Below are positions 14,781-24,758 of a DNA stretch of 47,487 nt, one piece after another. The notes beneath the pieces are model-generated. The model made no database searches and was not told the DNA's origin. It worked only from the letters and a program-made list of their open reading frames with translations. Numbering within the stretch: position 1 is the stretch's first letter; every line of letters begins with the position of its first letter. Position numbers and translations under genes: made by a program. The stretch comes from Alphaproteobacteria bacterium (lineage in GTDB: Bacteria; Pseudomonadota; Alphaproteobacteria; Micropepsales; Micropepsaceae): positions 1 through 47,487 of the forward strand of contig SHWE01000013.1 in NCBI GenBank assembly GCA_009693985.1, written 5' to 3'.

Positions 14781-15796
14781 CCGACAAACCCGACCAAGCG
14801 GCGAACCTCCGCCATCACGGGCGCGGCAATGGCGAGCGCCCGTTCCGATCCCGATTTCAGCACGCGGTCGATCTCGGCAGGATCGGCAAGCAGCGCACGC
14901 ATCTCGCCGGCGATGGGCGTCAGCTTCTCCACCGCCAAATCGGCGAGCGCGTTCTTGAACACCGAGAACTGCGCGCCGGCGAATTGGCCGATCACCGTTT
15001 CGGGCGAATGATCGGCAAGCGCCGCATAAATATTGATGAGATTCTCCGCTTCCGCGCGGCCCTTGAGGCCGTCCTTGGAATCGGGCAGCGGTTCTGGATC
15101 GGTGCGCGCCTTGCGGATCTTCTGCGCGATAGTGTCGGCATCGTCTGTGAGGTTGATGCGCGAATTGTCCGATTCGTCGGATTTCGACATTTTCTTGGTG
15201 CCGTCGCGCAAGCTCATCACCCGCGTGCCGGGCCCGACGATCACCGGCTCGGGCAACGGAAAGAAATCGGGCGCGCCGAAATCGAGATTGAATTTCTGCG
15301 CGATATCGCGCGAAAGCTCGAGATGCTGTTTCTGGTCCTCGCCCACGGGCACATGCGTCGCGCGATAGGCGAGAATGTCGGCTGCCATCAGATTGGGATA
15401 GACGAAGAGGCCGACCGAAGCGTTCTCGCGGTTCTTGCCGGCCTTGTCCTTGAACTGGGTCATGCGGTTCAGCCAGCCGATCCGCGCGACGCAATTGAAC
15501 ACCCAGGCGAGCTCGGCATGGGCCGAGACCTGCGACTGGTTGAAGAGGATCGAACGCGCAGGGTCCACACCGGCCGCGATATAGGCGGCCGTCACCTCGC
15601 GCGTGGAGCGGACGAGCTCCTTGGGATCCTGCCAAGCGGTGATCGCATGCATGTCCACGACGCAATAGATGCAGGGCATGGTGTCCTGCAGCTTCACCCA
15701 ATTCTTCAGCGCGCCCAGATAATTGCCGAGATGCAGCGTGTTGGTGGGCTGCATGCCTGAGAAAACCAGCGGTGTGTGCTTCGGCGCGTCGCTCAT
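14777..15796 (-). CDS. trpS: Tryptophanyl-tRNA synthetase
   Basis: A 339-residue class I aminoacyl-tRNA synthetase charging tRNA-Trp. The HIGH-type motif is LHLGN and the KMSKS motif is KKMSKSDES, both intact. The Rossmann domain begins [18 protein letters not shown]. Length is normal for bacterial TrpS. The start at ATG 15796 (MSDAPKHTP) is preferred to the frame opening at 15832. It lies 44 bases downstream of glnD on the same strand. In many Alphaproteobacteria murJ sits between glnD and trpS; it is missing here. Confidence 0.96.
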   Translation of the reverse strand: MSDAPKHTPLVFSGMQPTNTLHLGNYLGALKNWVKLQDTMPCIYCVVDMHAITAWQDPKELVRSTREVTAAYIAAGVDPARSILFNQSQVSAHAELAWVFNCVARIGWLNRMTQFKDKAGKNRENASVGLFVYPNLMAADILAYRATHVPVGEDQKQHLELSRDIAQKFNLDFGAPDFFPLPEPVIVGPGTRVMSLRDGTKKMSKSDESDNSRINLTDDADTIAQKIRKARTDPEPLPDSKDGLKGRAEAENLINIYAALADHSPETVIGQFAGAQFSVFKNALADLAVEKLTPIAGEMRALLADPAEIDRVLKSGSERALAIAAPVMAEVRRLVGFVG

Positions 15797-15840
15797 GGCC
15801 GCGCTTATCGCCGAGGCGCAGGCCAACATCAAGGGTGGTT

Positions 15841-18603
15841 TTAGCCCTCCAGCGCCTTCATCAGCCGCTCTTCGATGGCGGCAAGGCGCTCGGCATGGGT
15901 GACCTTATGGCCGAAGCCGTCGCGCACATAGAAAGTATCGACGGCAAGTTCGCCATAGGTGGCGATGACGGCGGAGGAAATACCCAGGCCCTCATTGAAC
16001 AGGCTGCGCGTGATCTCATAGAGAAGACCGACCCGGTCGGCGCTTTCCACCTCGACGACCGTCGATTGGGTCGACGCGTCATTGTCGAAGATCACCCGCG
16101 AGCGCGTCTTGAAGGCCGCCGCGCGCTTGCCCGGAATGCGTTTGGCGAAGACCGCGCGCGGCAGGATTTCTCCCGCCAGCGTCTTCATGATCGTTTGGCG
16201 CAAGCGCTCGATGCGCCCGCCGTCCCCGAACGGCCCGCCAGAGGCGTCCTGCACCCGGAAGACGTCGAGCGCGTAACCGTCGGAGGTGGTGAATATCTTG
16301 GCGCCGAGAATGGTGCCGTTGGACATCGAAATGGCGCCGGCAAGGCGCGAGAACAATCCCGGATGGTCGGGCGTATAGATCACGATCTCGGTCAGCGTGT
16401 TGGACGAGTCCGCGCGCGCGCCGACGGCAAGCTTCTCGCCCTTTTCGTCAGCGGCGCGCATCAGCCGGGCATGGAATTCCAGATCGCCCGTCTCGAACCC
16501 CGCCCAATAGGCATCGTAATGACGCGCCAGCGTGTGACGTCGCGCGTTTTCCGGAAAATCCTTCAGCCGTTCCGCCAGCTCCGTCTTGACCCGCTCATTG
16601 CGCACGCTTTTGGCATGCGCGGTGTCGCCGCCCGACATCAGCGTCTCGGATTCGTAATAGAGCTCGCGCAGAAGCTGGCCCTTCCAGCCGTTCCACACGC
16701 CGGGGCCCACCGCGCGGATATCGGCGACGGTGACGATCAGCAGCAGCCGCAAGCGCTCGGGCGTCTGCACGATGGCCACGAAATCCTGCACGGTCTTGGG
16801 ATCGGAGACGTCGCGCTTCTGCGCCGCATCGCTCATCACCAGATGATGACGCACCAGCCAGGACACCGTCTTGGTGTCGGCGGGCGACAGGCCGAGCCGC
16901 GGGCACACCGAATCCGCCATCGCCGCGCCGACTTCGGAATGATCGCCCGGCAGTCCCTTGGCCATGTCGTGCAGCAGCATCGCGACATAGAGCACTTCGC
17001 GCGATTTGACGCGCTTGATGAGATCGCTGACCAGCGGATTGTCGTCGCGGAACTCGCCGCGCTCGATGCGCGACGCGTTTCCGACCGCCATCAAGAGATG
17101 CTCGTCGACCGTATAGTGGTGATACATGTTGAACTGCATCAGCGCGACGACGCGGCCGAATTCCGGCATGAAGCGGCCCATGACGCCGGCCTCGTTCATG
17201 CGGCGCAGCGCCCGTTCGGGATCGCGGCGCGAACAGAGGATGTCGAGAAACAGGCGGTTCGCCTGCGTGTCGTTGCGCAAGCGGTCGTCGATCAGGTCGA
17301 GCTGGCGCGTGACGCCGCGCAAAGTGGTGGGATGGACGTCGACGCCCTTGGCGTCGGCGATCTGGAACAGCCGGATCAGATTGACCGGATCGTCGCGGAA
17401 CAGACCGGTGCGCGCCGCCAGGCGCCCGTTTTCGACATAGAAATCATCATCGGTCGAACGCGGCTTGAGAAAGCCGGGCAGCAACCGCGCGATGGAAGGG
17501 CGCGCTTTACGGTTCTGCTCCTCGAGCGCGGCGCAGAAGATGCGGGTCAGATCGCCGACATCCTTCGCCACCAGAAAGTAGCTGCGCATAAAGCGTTCGA
17601 CCGCCCGGTGCAGATTGGCATCGGCATAGCCGAGCCGTTTGGCAAGCTCGGGCTGCATGTCGAAGGAGAGCCGTTCCTCGGCGCGGCCGGCAAGATAATG
17701 AAGCTGGCAGCGCACCGTCCACAGGAAGGCTTCGGCCTTCTGGAAGGTCTTGAATTCTTCCTTGGTGAAGACGCCGTGATTGACGAGATCGCTGGGGTCT
17801 TCGACGCGGTAGAGATATTTGCCGATCCAATAAAGCGTCTGGAGATCGCGCAAGCCGCCCTTGCCGTCCTTGACGTTGGGCTCGACCAGATAGCGGCTTT
17901 CGCCCTGGCGCACATGGCGGGTGTCGCGTTCGCCGAGCTTGGCTTCGACGAAGTCCTGTCCGCTACCCGTCGCGACGTCGCTCCAGAATTTCCGGCGCAG
18001 CTCGTCGTAAAGCTCGCGGTCGCCCCAGACATAGCGGGATTCCAGCAGCGAGGTCCGGATGGTGATGTCCTGCTTGGACAGACGTACGCATTCGGGAACC
18101 GAGCGCGTCGCGTGGCCGACTTTCAGGCCGAGATCCCATAACATATGCAGGATGAATTCGATGACCGACTCGTCCCAGGCGGTTTCCTTGAACGGCCGCA
18201 CGAAAAGAAGGTCGATGTCGGAGGACGGTGCCAGCAATCCGCGGCCATAACCGCCGGTCGCCACGACAGAAAGGCGTTCGGAACTGGTGGGATTGGGCGC
18301 CGGGTAGAAGTGGCGTGTGGCGAAATCGTAAAGCACCTGGATGGTGGTGTCCTGCAGCGCGGAAAGCGCACGCGCGACCGAAAGACCGGGACTGACGCCG
18401 GAATCCATGCCGGCCTTGACCTGTTCGCGCGCGGCCATGAACGCGGTGCGGATCAATTCGAGCGAGGCTTTGCGCAACACCGCGCGTTCGCCGCCGACAG
18501 CGCGCGCCAGCGAATTGAGCTCGCCGCGCAAGGCTGCGCCGTCCAGCGGCTGGGCGCTGTCCGTCACCTTGGCCATTGTCTGGCTGATTGTATCCACAAC
18601 CAC
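15841..18603 (-). CDS. glnD: Bifunctional uridylyltransferase/uridylyl-removing enzyme GlnD
   Basis: GlnD senses glutamine and adds UMP to, or removes it from, PII proteins, so it sits at the top of nitrogen control. The 920-residue product has all four parts. The nucleotidyltransferase domain has GGYGRG (117-122) and SSDIDLL (127-133). A central helical region follows. The HD phosphohydrolase domain has LLHDMAKG (H545, D546) with the second histidine in DHSEVG. Two C-terminal ACT domains begin near [13 protein letters not shown] (about 738) and [11 protein letters not shown] (about 850). The frame starts with GTG at 18603; ATG at 18576 (MAKVTDSAQ) is an equally good start. Confidence 0.96.
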   Translation of the reverse strand: MVVDTISQTMAKVTDSAQPLDGAALRGELNSLARAVGGERAVLRKASLELIRTAFMAAREQVKAGMDSGVSPGLSVARALSALQDTTIQVLYDFATRHFYPAPNPTSSERLSVVATGGYGRGLLAPSSDIDLLFVRPFKETAWDESVIEFILHMLWDLGLKVGHATRSVPECVRLSKQDITIRTSLLESRYVWGDRELYDELRRKFWSDVATGSGQDFVEAKLGERDTRHVRQGESRYLVEPNVKDGKGGLRDLQTLYWIGKYLYRVEDPSDLVNHGVFTKEEFKTFQKAEAFLWTVRCQLHYLAGRAEERLSFDMQPELAKRLGYADANLHRAVERFMRSYFLVAKDVGDLTRIFCAALEEQNRKARPSIARLLPGFLKPRSTDDDFYVENGRLAARTGLFRDDPVNLIRLFQIADAKGVDVHPTTLRGVTRQLDLIDDRLRNDTQANRLFLDILCSRRDPERALRRMNEAGVMGRFMPEFGRVVALMQFNMYHHYTVDEHLLMAVGNASRIERGEFRDDNPLVSDLIKRVKSREVLYVAMLLHDMAKGLPGDHSEVGAAMADSVCPRLGLSPADTKTVSWLVRHHLVMSDAAQKRDVSDPKTVQDFVAIVQTPERLRLLLIVTVADIRAVGPGVWNGWKGQLLRELYYESETLMSGGDTAHAKSVRNERVKTELAERLKDFPENARRHTLARHYDAYWAGFETGDLEFHARLMRAADEKGEKLAVGARADSSNTLTEIVIYTPDHPGLFSRLAGAISMSNGTILGAKIFTTSDGYALDVFRVQDASGGPFGDGGRIERLRQTIMKTLAGEILPRAVFAKRIPGKRAAAFKTRSRVIFDNDASTQSTVVEVESADRVGLLYEITRSLFNEGLGISSAVIATYGELAVDTFYVRDGFGHKVTHAERLAAIEERLMKALEG

Positions 18604-18737
18604 GCCGATTCACCTTCAAAAGCTTACCCGTCATAGAAGGCCGCTGGGCCCTTAAACGCAAGTTGTCTTGAGGACGCGGGAGCAGGCAGTCAGGCTTGCG
18701 TTCGACAGGATTGCCGCGCCGGTGTAGGAAATCGGGA

Positions 18738-19499
18738 ATGTCCGAGCCGCCAAAAACCGTCCTTATCACAGGTGCCGCCAAGCGTTTGGGCCGGGCCATT
18801 GCGCTCCATCTCGGCGACGCGGGCTGGTCGGTCGCCGTCCATTACAAAAGCTCGCAAGCCGACGCCGAGGAAACCGTCGCCGCGCTGCATAGCAAGGGCG
18901 TGCATGCGGCGCATTTGAACGCCGATCTTGCGATGGAGGACGATGTGCAGCGCCTCGTCGGCCGCGCCCGCGAAGCGGTGGGACCGCTGACCGCGCTCAT
19001 CAACAATGCCTCGGCGTTCGACAACGACACCATCCATACGGCCACCCGCGCGTCGTGGGACAAGCATATGGAAACCAATCTGCGCGCGCCCTTCGTACTG
19101 TCGCAGAGCTTCGCCGAGCAATTGTCGGCCGGGTCGCAAGGGGCGATCGTCAATCTGCTCGATCAGCGTCTCTTGAAGCCGACGCCGGAATTTCTTTCCT
19201 ATGGCGTCAGCCGCGCCGGGCTGCATTGGCTGACGGTGACCTTGGCGCAGGCCCTCGCCCCGCGCATCCGCGTCAATGCTGTGGCGCCCGGCCCCACCAT
19301 GCGGGCGGCGCGCCAGAGCGAAGCGCATTTCAAGGCCAAACAGGCCGCCACAATCCTCGGCCATGGCAGCGCGCCGGAAGATATCGCCGCCGCGACACGA
19401 TATCTGCTTGAAGCCAAGAGCGTGACGGGTCAGATGATCACAGTCGATGGCGGCGAGCACCTCGCGTGGCGCTCCACAGAAATTGGCGGCGCCGAATGA
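18738..19499 (+). CDS. PTR1/FolM-like short-chain dehydrogenase with altered active-site Lys
   Basis: A 253-residue SDR next to folB, so a pteridine reductase role is likely. The cofactor motif is TGAAKRLGRA (11-20), the Arg-containing form seen in PTR1 and FolM. NNAS (89-92) replaces the usual NNAG. The catalytic set of PTR1 (Asp, Tyr, Lys) corresponds to D142 (NLLDQRLL), Y155 and position 159, which is Arg (SYGVSRAGL) instead of Lys. The C-terminal VTGQMITVDGG is standard. The start at ATG 18738 (MSEPPKTVL) fits the fold. Its stop overlaps the folB start (ATGA), so the two are coupled. Whether Arg159 supports catalysis is unknown. Confidence 0.85.
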   Translation: MSEPPKTVLITGAAKRLGRAIALHLGDAGWSVAVHYKSSQADAEETVAALHSKGVHAAHLNADLAMEDDVQRLVGRAREAVGPLTALINNASAFDNDTIHTATRASWDKHMETNLRAPFVLSQSFAEQLSAGSQGAIVNLLDQRLLKPTPEFLSYGVSRAGLHWLTVTLAQALAPRIRVNAVAPGPTMRAARQSEAHFKAKQAATILGHGSAPEDIAAATRYLLEAKSVTGQMITVDGGEHLAWRSTEIGGAE

Positions 19500-19855
19500 A
19501 TGAAACGCGAATCTTCATCCGCAATCTCGAATTGCTCGCGCGCATCGGCGTCCATGGGCACGAGCAGGGCAAGCCGCAGCCGGTGCGTTTCAACGTCTCG
19601 CTGTGGACCAATGCGGTGACGTCCGGCGACCGCCTCGACAACGCCATCGATTACGAAGCCGTCACGGCCAAGATCCGCACCATCGTCGAGGGCGGCCATA
19701 TCAACCTCGCCGAAACCCTGGCGGAGCGCATCGCGTCTTCCTGCCTCGAAGACGAGCGCGTTACCAAAGTCAGCGTCAGGGTGGAAAAGCTTCACGCGCT
19801 GCCGGGCGCCGAAGCCGCTGGCGTCGAGATCGAACACAAACGCGGCTGGAACTAA
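19496..19855 (+). CDS. folB: Dihydroneopterin aldolase
   Basis: A 119-residue FolB, which converts 7,8-dihydroneopterin to 6-hydroxymethyl-dihydropterin and glycolaldehyde in folate synthesis. The N-terminus IFIRNLELLARIGVHGHE is family-typical. The acid residue of the active site is in GVHGHEQG and the catalytic lysine lies in VRVEKLHALPGA. NAIDYEAVTAKI is the usual helix. It starts inside the stop codon of the preceding SDR gene (ATGA) and ends four bases into the convergent persulfide dioxygenase gene. FolK and FolP are not in the window. Confidence 0.93.
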   Translation: MNETRIFIRNLELLARIGVHGHEQGKPQPVRFNVSLWTNAVTSGDRLDNAIDYEAVTAKIRTIVEGGHINLAETLAERIASSCLEDERVTKVSVRVEKLHALPGAEAAGVEIEHKRGWN

Positions 19856-20925
19856 GACCGGCCGCCTTCGACCGGATGGTGGCCGGCGCGCCAGGCGAGC
19901 ATGCCGCCGGCAAGATTGGCGATCCTGGAAAATCCCGCTTGGCGCAACATATTGGTGGCATGGGCCGAGCGCGCGCCGGAGCGGCACACGGAGACCACGG
20001 GGCGCGCCTTGTCGAGCTCAGCGACCCGCGCGGAAAGCTGTCCCAGCGGAATGAGGATCGCGCCGCGAATGTGGCCGAGCGGGCCGATGAATTCGTCGGG
20101 CTCGCGGACGTCAAGGATTTGCGCCGCGCCCGCGTTCTCCTCGACCCAGTCGGGCTGGATTTCCCAGATCCCGGCAAAGGTGAAAGTGAGCGGCGCCCAA
20201 TCGGGTTCGTTCATGGGTTGGCCATTTTCTGGTTTTCCACATTGAAGATTGGCAGGGACGGCAATGTCGATCTGTTTGGGATGCGGCAAGTTCAGATGCG
20301 TAATATAGCCGACGAAATCTTTTTCGGAAATCGTGCCGCCGAGACGCGGGTTGAAGCGCTTCTCTTCCGCCACGCTGGTCACCGTCAGGCCGCGGTAATC
20401 ATGCGCCGGATAGACGAGGCAATTCTCGGGCAGGGTGAAGAGCTGGGTATGGACCGAGCTAAACAGCGCGTGGGCGCTACCCTGCTGAAAATCGGTGCGC
20501 CCGCAGCCCCGGATGAGCAGCGCATCCCCTGTGAACGCCACGCTTTCATCGCCCAGCACATAAGAGAGCGAATCGTCGGTATGGCCGGGGGTCGCCCGCG
20601 CTTCCACATAGAGGTCACCGAAGCGGACTCTGTCGCCATGCGAAAGCGCAAGATCGGCATTGGCGGCTTTGGCCCCCGCACCCACCCCGATGCTACTGTT
20701 GAAGCGCTGCTTCAGCAGCCAGGCTCCCGTCACGTGATCGGCATGAATATGGGTGTCGAGTGTCGCGGCGATGGTAAGTCCCAATTCCGCGATCAGCGCG
20801 CTGTCCCTACGTGCCTGTTCGAACACAGGATCGATGAGGACTGCCTGCTTGGTCCGGCCGCAGCCCAGCAAATAGGTGTAGGTCGACGATTGCGGATCGA
20901 ACAATTGCCTGAATATAAGCGTCAC
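19852..20925 (-). CDS. Persulfide dioxygenase-rhodanese fusion
   Basis: A 357-residue two-domain enzyme of sulfide oxidation. The N-terminal metallo-beta-lactamase fold is ETHE1-like: H59-I-H61-A-D63-H64, H114 (PGHTDDS), D133 (TGDALLIRGCGRTDF) and H174 (YPAHDY). It should oxidise glutathione persulfide to sulfite. The C-terminal rhodanese domain (about 255-350) has DVREPDEF and the active-site loop CRSGARSA with catalytic C313. It can transfer sulfur between persulfide, sulfite and thiosulfate. Fusing the two lets the sulfite product be used locally. No sulfide:quinone reductase gene is in the window. It is divergent from uvrC. Confidence 0.92.
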   Translation of the reverse strand: MTLIFRQLFDPQSSTYTYLLGCGRTKQAVLIDPVFEQARRDSALIAELGLTIAATLDTHIHADHVTGAWLLKQRFNSSIGVGAGAKAANADLALSHGDRVRFGDLYVEARATPGHTDDSLSYVLGDESVAFTGDALLIRGCGRTDFQQGSAHALFSSVHTQLFTLPENCLVYPAHDYRGLTVTSVAEEKRFNPRLGGTISEKDFVGYITHLNLPHPKQIDIAVPANLQCGKPENGQPMNEPDWAPLTFTFAGIWEIQPDWVEENAGAAQILDVREPDEFIGPLGHIRGAILIPLGQLSARVAELDKARPVVSVCRSGARSAHATNMLRQAGFSRIANLAGGMLAWRAGHHPVEGGRS

Positions 20926-20975
20926 CGCCGGCTTCCTCGTTTTGGGCGCGCGCCCGCAAGCACTATATTCGTTTC

Positions 20976-22877
20976 ATGGGCGATAATTCAGATTCGGAAG
21001 AACATCTAGGCACAAATTCGCGCCTCAAAGGGGCGGCGCGCATCGAAGCCTATCTGAAGACGCTGCCCGACGCGCCGGGCGTCTATCGCATGATCAATGC
21101 GAAGGGCGAAGTACTCTATGTCGGCAAGGCGGCAAACCTGAAGAAACGCGTGGCGGCCTATGCCAAGCCGACGGCGCATTCCTATCGGCTTCAGCGAATG
21201 ATTTCCGAAACCGCCGAAATGATCTTCATTTCGACCGCCTCGGAGACCGAGGCGCTTTTGCTGGAATCCAATCTGATCAAGCGGTTGAAGCCGCGCTACA
21301 ACGTCTCCTACCGCGACGACAAGAGCTTCCCCAACATTCTCTTGCGGACCGACCATGCCTTCCCGCAGATCCTGAAGCATCGCGGCGCCAAATCGCGCGA
21401 CGGCATCTATTTTGGGCCTTTCGCTTCGGCGGGCGCGGTGAACATGACGCTGAACACGCTGCAACGCGCGTTCCTGCTGCGTTCGTGTTCGGACGCGGTG
21501 TTCCAGGGGCGCACGCGGCCCTGCCTGCTCTTTCAGATCAAGCGGTGCAGCGCGCCCTGCACGGCAAGAATAGATTCCGAAGGATATGCGGCGCTGGTCG
21601 CCCAAGCGAAAGCCTTCCTCACTGGCAAGAGCCGCAACGTGCAGGAGGACCTGGCGCGCGACATGCACGCCTCCTCCGAGAAGACGGATTTCGAGCGCGC
21701 CGCCCAATTGCGCGACCGCATCCGCGCCATGAGCCATATCCAATCGCGTCAGGGCATCAATCCTTCGACGTTCTCCGAGGCCGATGTGTTCGCGCTCCAC
21801 CGCGAAGGCGCGCAATCCTGCGTGCAGGTGTTCTTCTTCCGCGCCGGACAGAATTGGGGCAACCGCCCGTTCTTCCCGCGCCACGCGGCGGAAATTCCGA
21901 GTAGCGAAGTGCTGTCGGCCTTCATTGGCCAGTTCTACGATACAAGGCTGGCGCCCGAGCTTATTCTGGTGAGCGAAGAGATTTCCGAACGCGCCTTGTT
22001 GGCCGAAGCGCTTTGCATCCGCGCCGACCACAAGGTCGAGATCGCTATCCCGGCGCGCGGAGAAAAACGCGAGATCGTGCTCTCCGCGCTCCACAACGCA
22101 CGCGCCCAGCTGGCCCGCCAGCAGGCGGAGAACGCCGCACAGCGCAAATTGCTCGAAGGCGTGGCCGAAACCTTCACTCTGGACGCGCCGCCCAAGCGTA
22201 TCGAGGTCTACGACAATTCGCATATCCAAGGCGCCAATGCGGTCGGCGCCATGATCGTCGCCGGCCCCGACGGCTTCCAGAAAGCCGAATACCGCAAGTT
22301 CAACATCAAATCGGTCGAACTCGCACCCGGCGACGACATGGCGATGATGCGCGAGGTTCTGACGCGCCGCTTCGGCCGGCTGATGCGCGAAAGCGGCGAA
22401 GAGGCGGCCGAGACCAAATGGAATAAATGGCCGGACCTCGTTCTGATCGACGGCGGTGAGGCGCAGCTTGAAGCGGCGCATCGCGCTCTCGCGGAAGTCG
22501 GCGCCGACGACATCGTTGTCATCGGCGTCGCCAAAAGTATCGAACGCGAATCGGGGCGTGAGCATTTCCATCGGCAGGGGCAACCGCCCTTCCGCCTCGA
22601 TGAGAAGAGCCCGGTTCTCTATTATTTGCAGCGCCTGCGCGACGAAGCTCACCGTTTCGCCATCGGCAGCCATCGCAAGCAAAGGGCGAAGGCGATCGGC
22701 GCCAGCCCGCTGGAAGAAATCGGCGGCGTGGGCGCCACGCGCAAAAAGGCGCTGCTCGCCCATTTTGGTTCGGCCAAGGGCGTGACACAGGCAAGCCTCG
22801 CCGAGCTCGAAGCGGTCGAAGGCGTCAGCAGCGCGCTCGCCCGCAAGATCTATGATTTCTTCCGCAGCGAAGGCTGA
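20976..22877 (+). CDS. uvrC: UvrABC system protein C
   Basis: UvrC makes both incisions in nucleotide excision repair. The 633-residue product has the GIY-YIG nuclease domain (PGVYRMINAKGEVLYVGKA, about residues 31-50), a cysteine-rich segment (IKRCSAPCT), the UvrB-binding UVR motif (TDFERAAQLRDRIRAM), the RNase H-like second nuclease (VYDNSHIQG, then VLIDGGEAQL) and C-terminal helix-hairpin-helix motifs (EIGGVGATRKKALLAHFG, LEAVEGVSSALARKI). All parts are complete. It ends directly beside the stop of the convergent MFS gene, with no base between them. Confidence 0.96.
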   Translation: MGDNSDSEEHLGTNSRLKGAARIEAYLKTLPDAPGVYRMINAKGEVLYVGKAANLKKRVAAYAKPTAHSYRLQRMISETAEMIFISTASETEALLLESNLIKRLKPRYNVSYRDDKSFPNILLRTDHAFPQILKHRGAKSRDGIYFGPFASAGAVNMTLNTLQRAFLLRSCSDAVFQGRTRPCLLFQIKRCSAPCTARIDSEGYAALVAQAKAFLTGKSRNVQEDLARDMHASSEKTDFERAAQLRDRIRAMSHIQSRQGINPSTFSEADVFALHREGAQSCVQVFFFRAGQNWGNRPFFPRHAAEIPSSEVLSAFIGQFYDTRLAPELILVSEEISERALLAEALCIRADHKVEIAIPARGEKREIVLSALHNARAQLARQQAENAAQRKLLEGVAETFTLDAPPKRIEVYDNSHIQGANAVGAMIVAGPDGFQKAEYRKFNIKSVELAPGDDMAMMREVLTRRFGRLMRESGEEAAETKWNKWPDLVLIDGGEAQLEAAHRALAEVGADDIVVIGVAKSIERESGREHFHRQGQPPFRLDEKSPVLYYLQRLRDEAHRFAIGSHRKQRAKAIGASPLEEIGGVGATRKKALLAHFGSAKGVTQASLAELEAVEGVSSALARKIYDFFRSEG

Positions 22878-24059
22878 TCAGGCGCCGGGCAACGGCTGCG
22901 TGACCGGCGGCCGCGGAACGATATCCATTCCCGCGTAATAGCGGCGAAGCAAGAAGAGAGCGAGCCCTTGTCCGGCAAGCGAGAGAAGAATTCCGAAAGA
23001 CAGCGACAGACCGGCTGCAATGAGAAGCGCAGTAAAGAGGCTGGCGGCGGCCCCGCCGATGTCCCAACCGCCTTCGGCCGCGAGGTGGAAGCGAAGGGCA
23101 CAGGGCGAGCGCTTGGCCAAATTGTAAACCGCCGTCATCAGGGTGGGGATATAAAAGCAGCCTACCAGCGCCCCGAACGCATTCGCTGCCACTGCCAGGG
23201 TGGCATCGCCCGTGCTCACCGCACGGAACATCGTCGCCGCGGCAAGGGCGGCGAAGGTGAACCAGACGACCCGATTGCCATGACCGGCATCGATATGACG
23301 TCCGAGAATGAGACCGCTGATGGCGCCTACCAGTGCGGCAACCGCCATCGCCACTCCAAAGGACGAGAAGCTCTCACCGAGCGACAGAAAAAGCGCGATC
23401 TGCCAAACGAACATGTATCCTATCACGCTCCAGCCATCGGCAACGAACAGCAGGATGCCAGGAATTGCGGCCTTAAAAGCACCGGGCATTTCTCGCACCA
23501 CCTTCACGTCCGGAGTCGCGAGAAACGGCAAGGCCGCCAGCGCGTGCAACGCCATCGCGGCGCCAAAGGCAATGCGAGGTCCCAATGCGGTGAGCACCAA
23601 TCCACCAGCGAGCGGCGCGACGATTGCGGTAATCGAAGCAAGCGCTTCGCGCGCTCCGACTTGGTGGCCTCGATGCTCCGCATCCCCAAGAGCGGCGAAA
23701 TACGCATGATAGGTGGTCCAGTAAAACGCGTCGCCAATCGCAGACGTCACGCAAAGACCCAATAACATGAAGTCGATGCCGTGGACTTCAGCTAGGAATA
23801 AATATTGGACACCGCTCGCAACCGTTCCAAATATCACGAGCGCGCGTAGGCCCCAGTGAGGAGCCAAAATGAGAACCAGCGGACGAATGGCAAAGCGCCC
23901 AGCCAATGCGAGGGCAAGCCAGATGAAGACGGCGGCTGCCGGTACACCGGCCCGCAGCAAAAACACAAAAAAGAATACGCCGGCACCATTGAGAGCCAGC
24001 ATCTGCAGCCCATAATGCAGGTTCAGAAGGTTTACCGTGCTGTTCTTAAGGTAGGCCAT
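22878..24059 (-). CDS. Major facilitator superfamily transporter
   Basis: A 393-residue polytopic membrane protein with about twelve hydrophobic segments and MFS-like layout: a charged loop after segment 2, a central break around VKVVREMPGA, and a second half with GRHIDAGHGNR. The cargo cannot be predicted. The ATG at 24059 (MAYLKNST) is used; the longer frame to 24776 is only the antisense of pgsA. It contains less GC-rich stretches than its neighbours. It is divergent from pgsA, with 72 bases between starts, and converges with uvrC. Confidence 0.8.
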   Translation of the reverse strand: MAYLKNSTVNLLNLHYGLQMLALNGAGVFFFVFLLRAGVPAAAVFIWLALALAGRFAIRPLVLILAPHWGLRALVIFGTVASGVQYLFLAEVHGIDFMLLGLCVTSAIGDAFYWTTYHAYFAALGDAEHRGHQVGAREALASITAIVAPLAGGLVLTALGPRIAFGAAMALHALAALPFLATPDVKVVREMPGAFKAAIPGILLFVADGWSVIGYMFVWQIALFLSLGESFSSFGVAMAVAALVGAISGLILGRHIDAGHGNRVVWFTFAALAAATMFRAVSTGDATLAVAANAFGALVGCFYIPTLMTAVYNLAKRSPCALRFHLAAEGGWDIGGAAASLFTALLIAAGLSLSFGILLSLAGQGLALFLLRRYYAGMDIVPRPPVTQPLPGA

Positions 24060-24131
24060 GGCAGGGATGCTTATATCGCCCTTGGGCGCACGGGGAGTAG
24101 GATTCCACCGATTCTGTATTAGACTGCTTCC

Positions 24132-24758
24132 ATGTCCTCGCTGCCCAACGCCATAACCATCGCCCGCATCGGGCTTGTGCCCCTCTTTGTCGCGGCCTTT
24201 TTCCTTCCCGTCGACCCGGGGCGCTGGGTGGTGTTCGTGCTGTTCTGTCTTGCCGGCGTCACCGATGCGATCGACGGCATAGTCGCGCGCAAATGGAACG
24301 CGGAATCGTCCTTCGGCCGGATGCTCGATCCCATCGCCGACAAGATGATCGTGTCGGCCGCTTTGTTGATGCTCGCCTACGATCATACGATCTACGACTA
24401 TCATCTCGCGCCGGCTCTCATCATTCTCTGCCGCGAAATCCTCGTCTCCGGCTTGCGCGAGTTCCTGGCGGCCGCCCAAGTCGGCGTACCGGTGACAAGA
24501 ATCGCCAAGCTCAAGACCGTGATGCAGGTCGCGGCGATTGCCGCCCTGATCGCAAGCTCCGCAAGCGAAACCATGCTGCCGGGCGTGACGAGCGCCGCTC
24601 TTATCGGCCTTTGGGCCGCGGCCGCGTTGACGTTCTATACGGGCTACGCCTATTGGCGCGCCGGCCTCCTCCATGTGCGCGAGGCGAAGGGCGCGCGGTC
24701 CGGCGCGGCAAATGCGCGTGCCCCCACGCAACCGCGCGAGGAGCACCGAACGGCGTGA
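24132..24758 (+). CDS. pgsA: CDP-diacylglycerol-glycerol-3-phosphate 3-phosphatidyltransferase
   Basis: This 208-residue inner-membrane enzyme makes phosphatidylglycerophosphate, the first committed step to phosphatidylglycerol and cardiolipin. The CDP-alcohol phosphotransferase motif is complete: D48-G-x2-A52-R53-x8-G62-x3-D66-x3-D70 (AIDGIVARKW, FGRMLDPIADK). Hydrophobic segments follow, and the C-terminus is a charged tail (REAKGARSGAAN). The moaD start overlaps its stop (GTGA), giving the pgsA-moaD-moaE arrangement familiar in Alphaproteobacteria. Confidence 0.95.
   Translation: MSSLPNAITIARIGLVPLFVAAFFLPVDPGRWVVFVLFCLAGVTDAIDGIVARKWNAESSFGRMLDPIADKMIVSAALLMLAYDHTIYDYHLAPALIILCREILVSGLREFLAAAQVGVPVTRIAKLKTVMQVAAIAALIASSASETMLPGVTSAALIGLWAAAALTFYTGYAYWRAGLLHVREAKGARSGAANARAPTQPREEHRTA

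Noticed and set aside
15772-18141. 789-codon open frame on the plus strand opposite glnD
   Set aside because: It is the antisense of a complete GlnD with all domains, has no gene-like composition (His/Arg/Gln/Ala-rich) and no ribosome site. Such long shadows are expected at high GC.
21006-22763. 585-codon minus-strand open frame opposite uvrC
   Set aside because: UvrC is complete on the plus strand; the minus-strand product resembles no protein family and is Arg/Leu/Gln-rich like other antisense frames.
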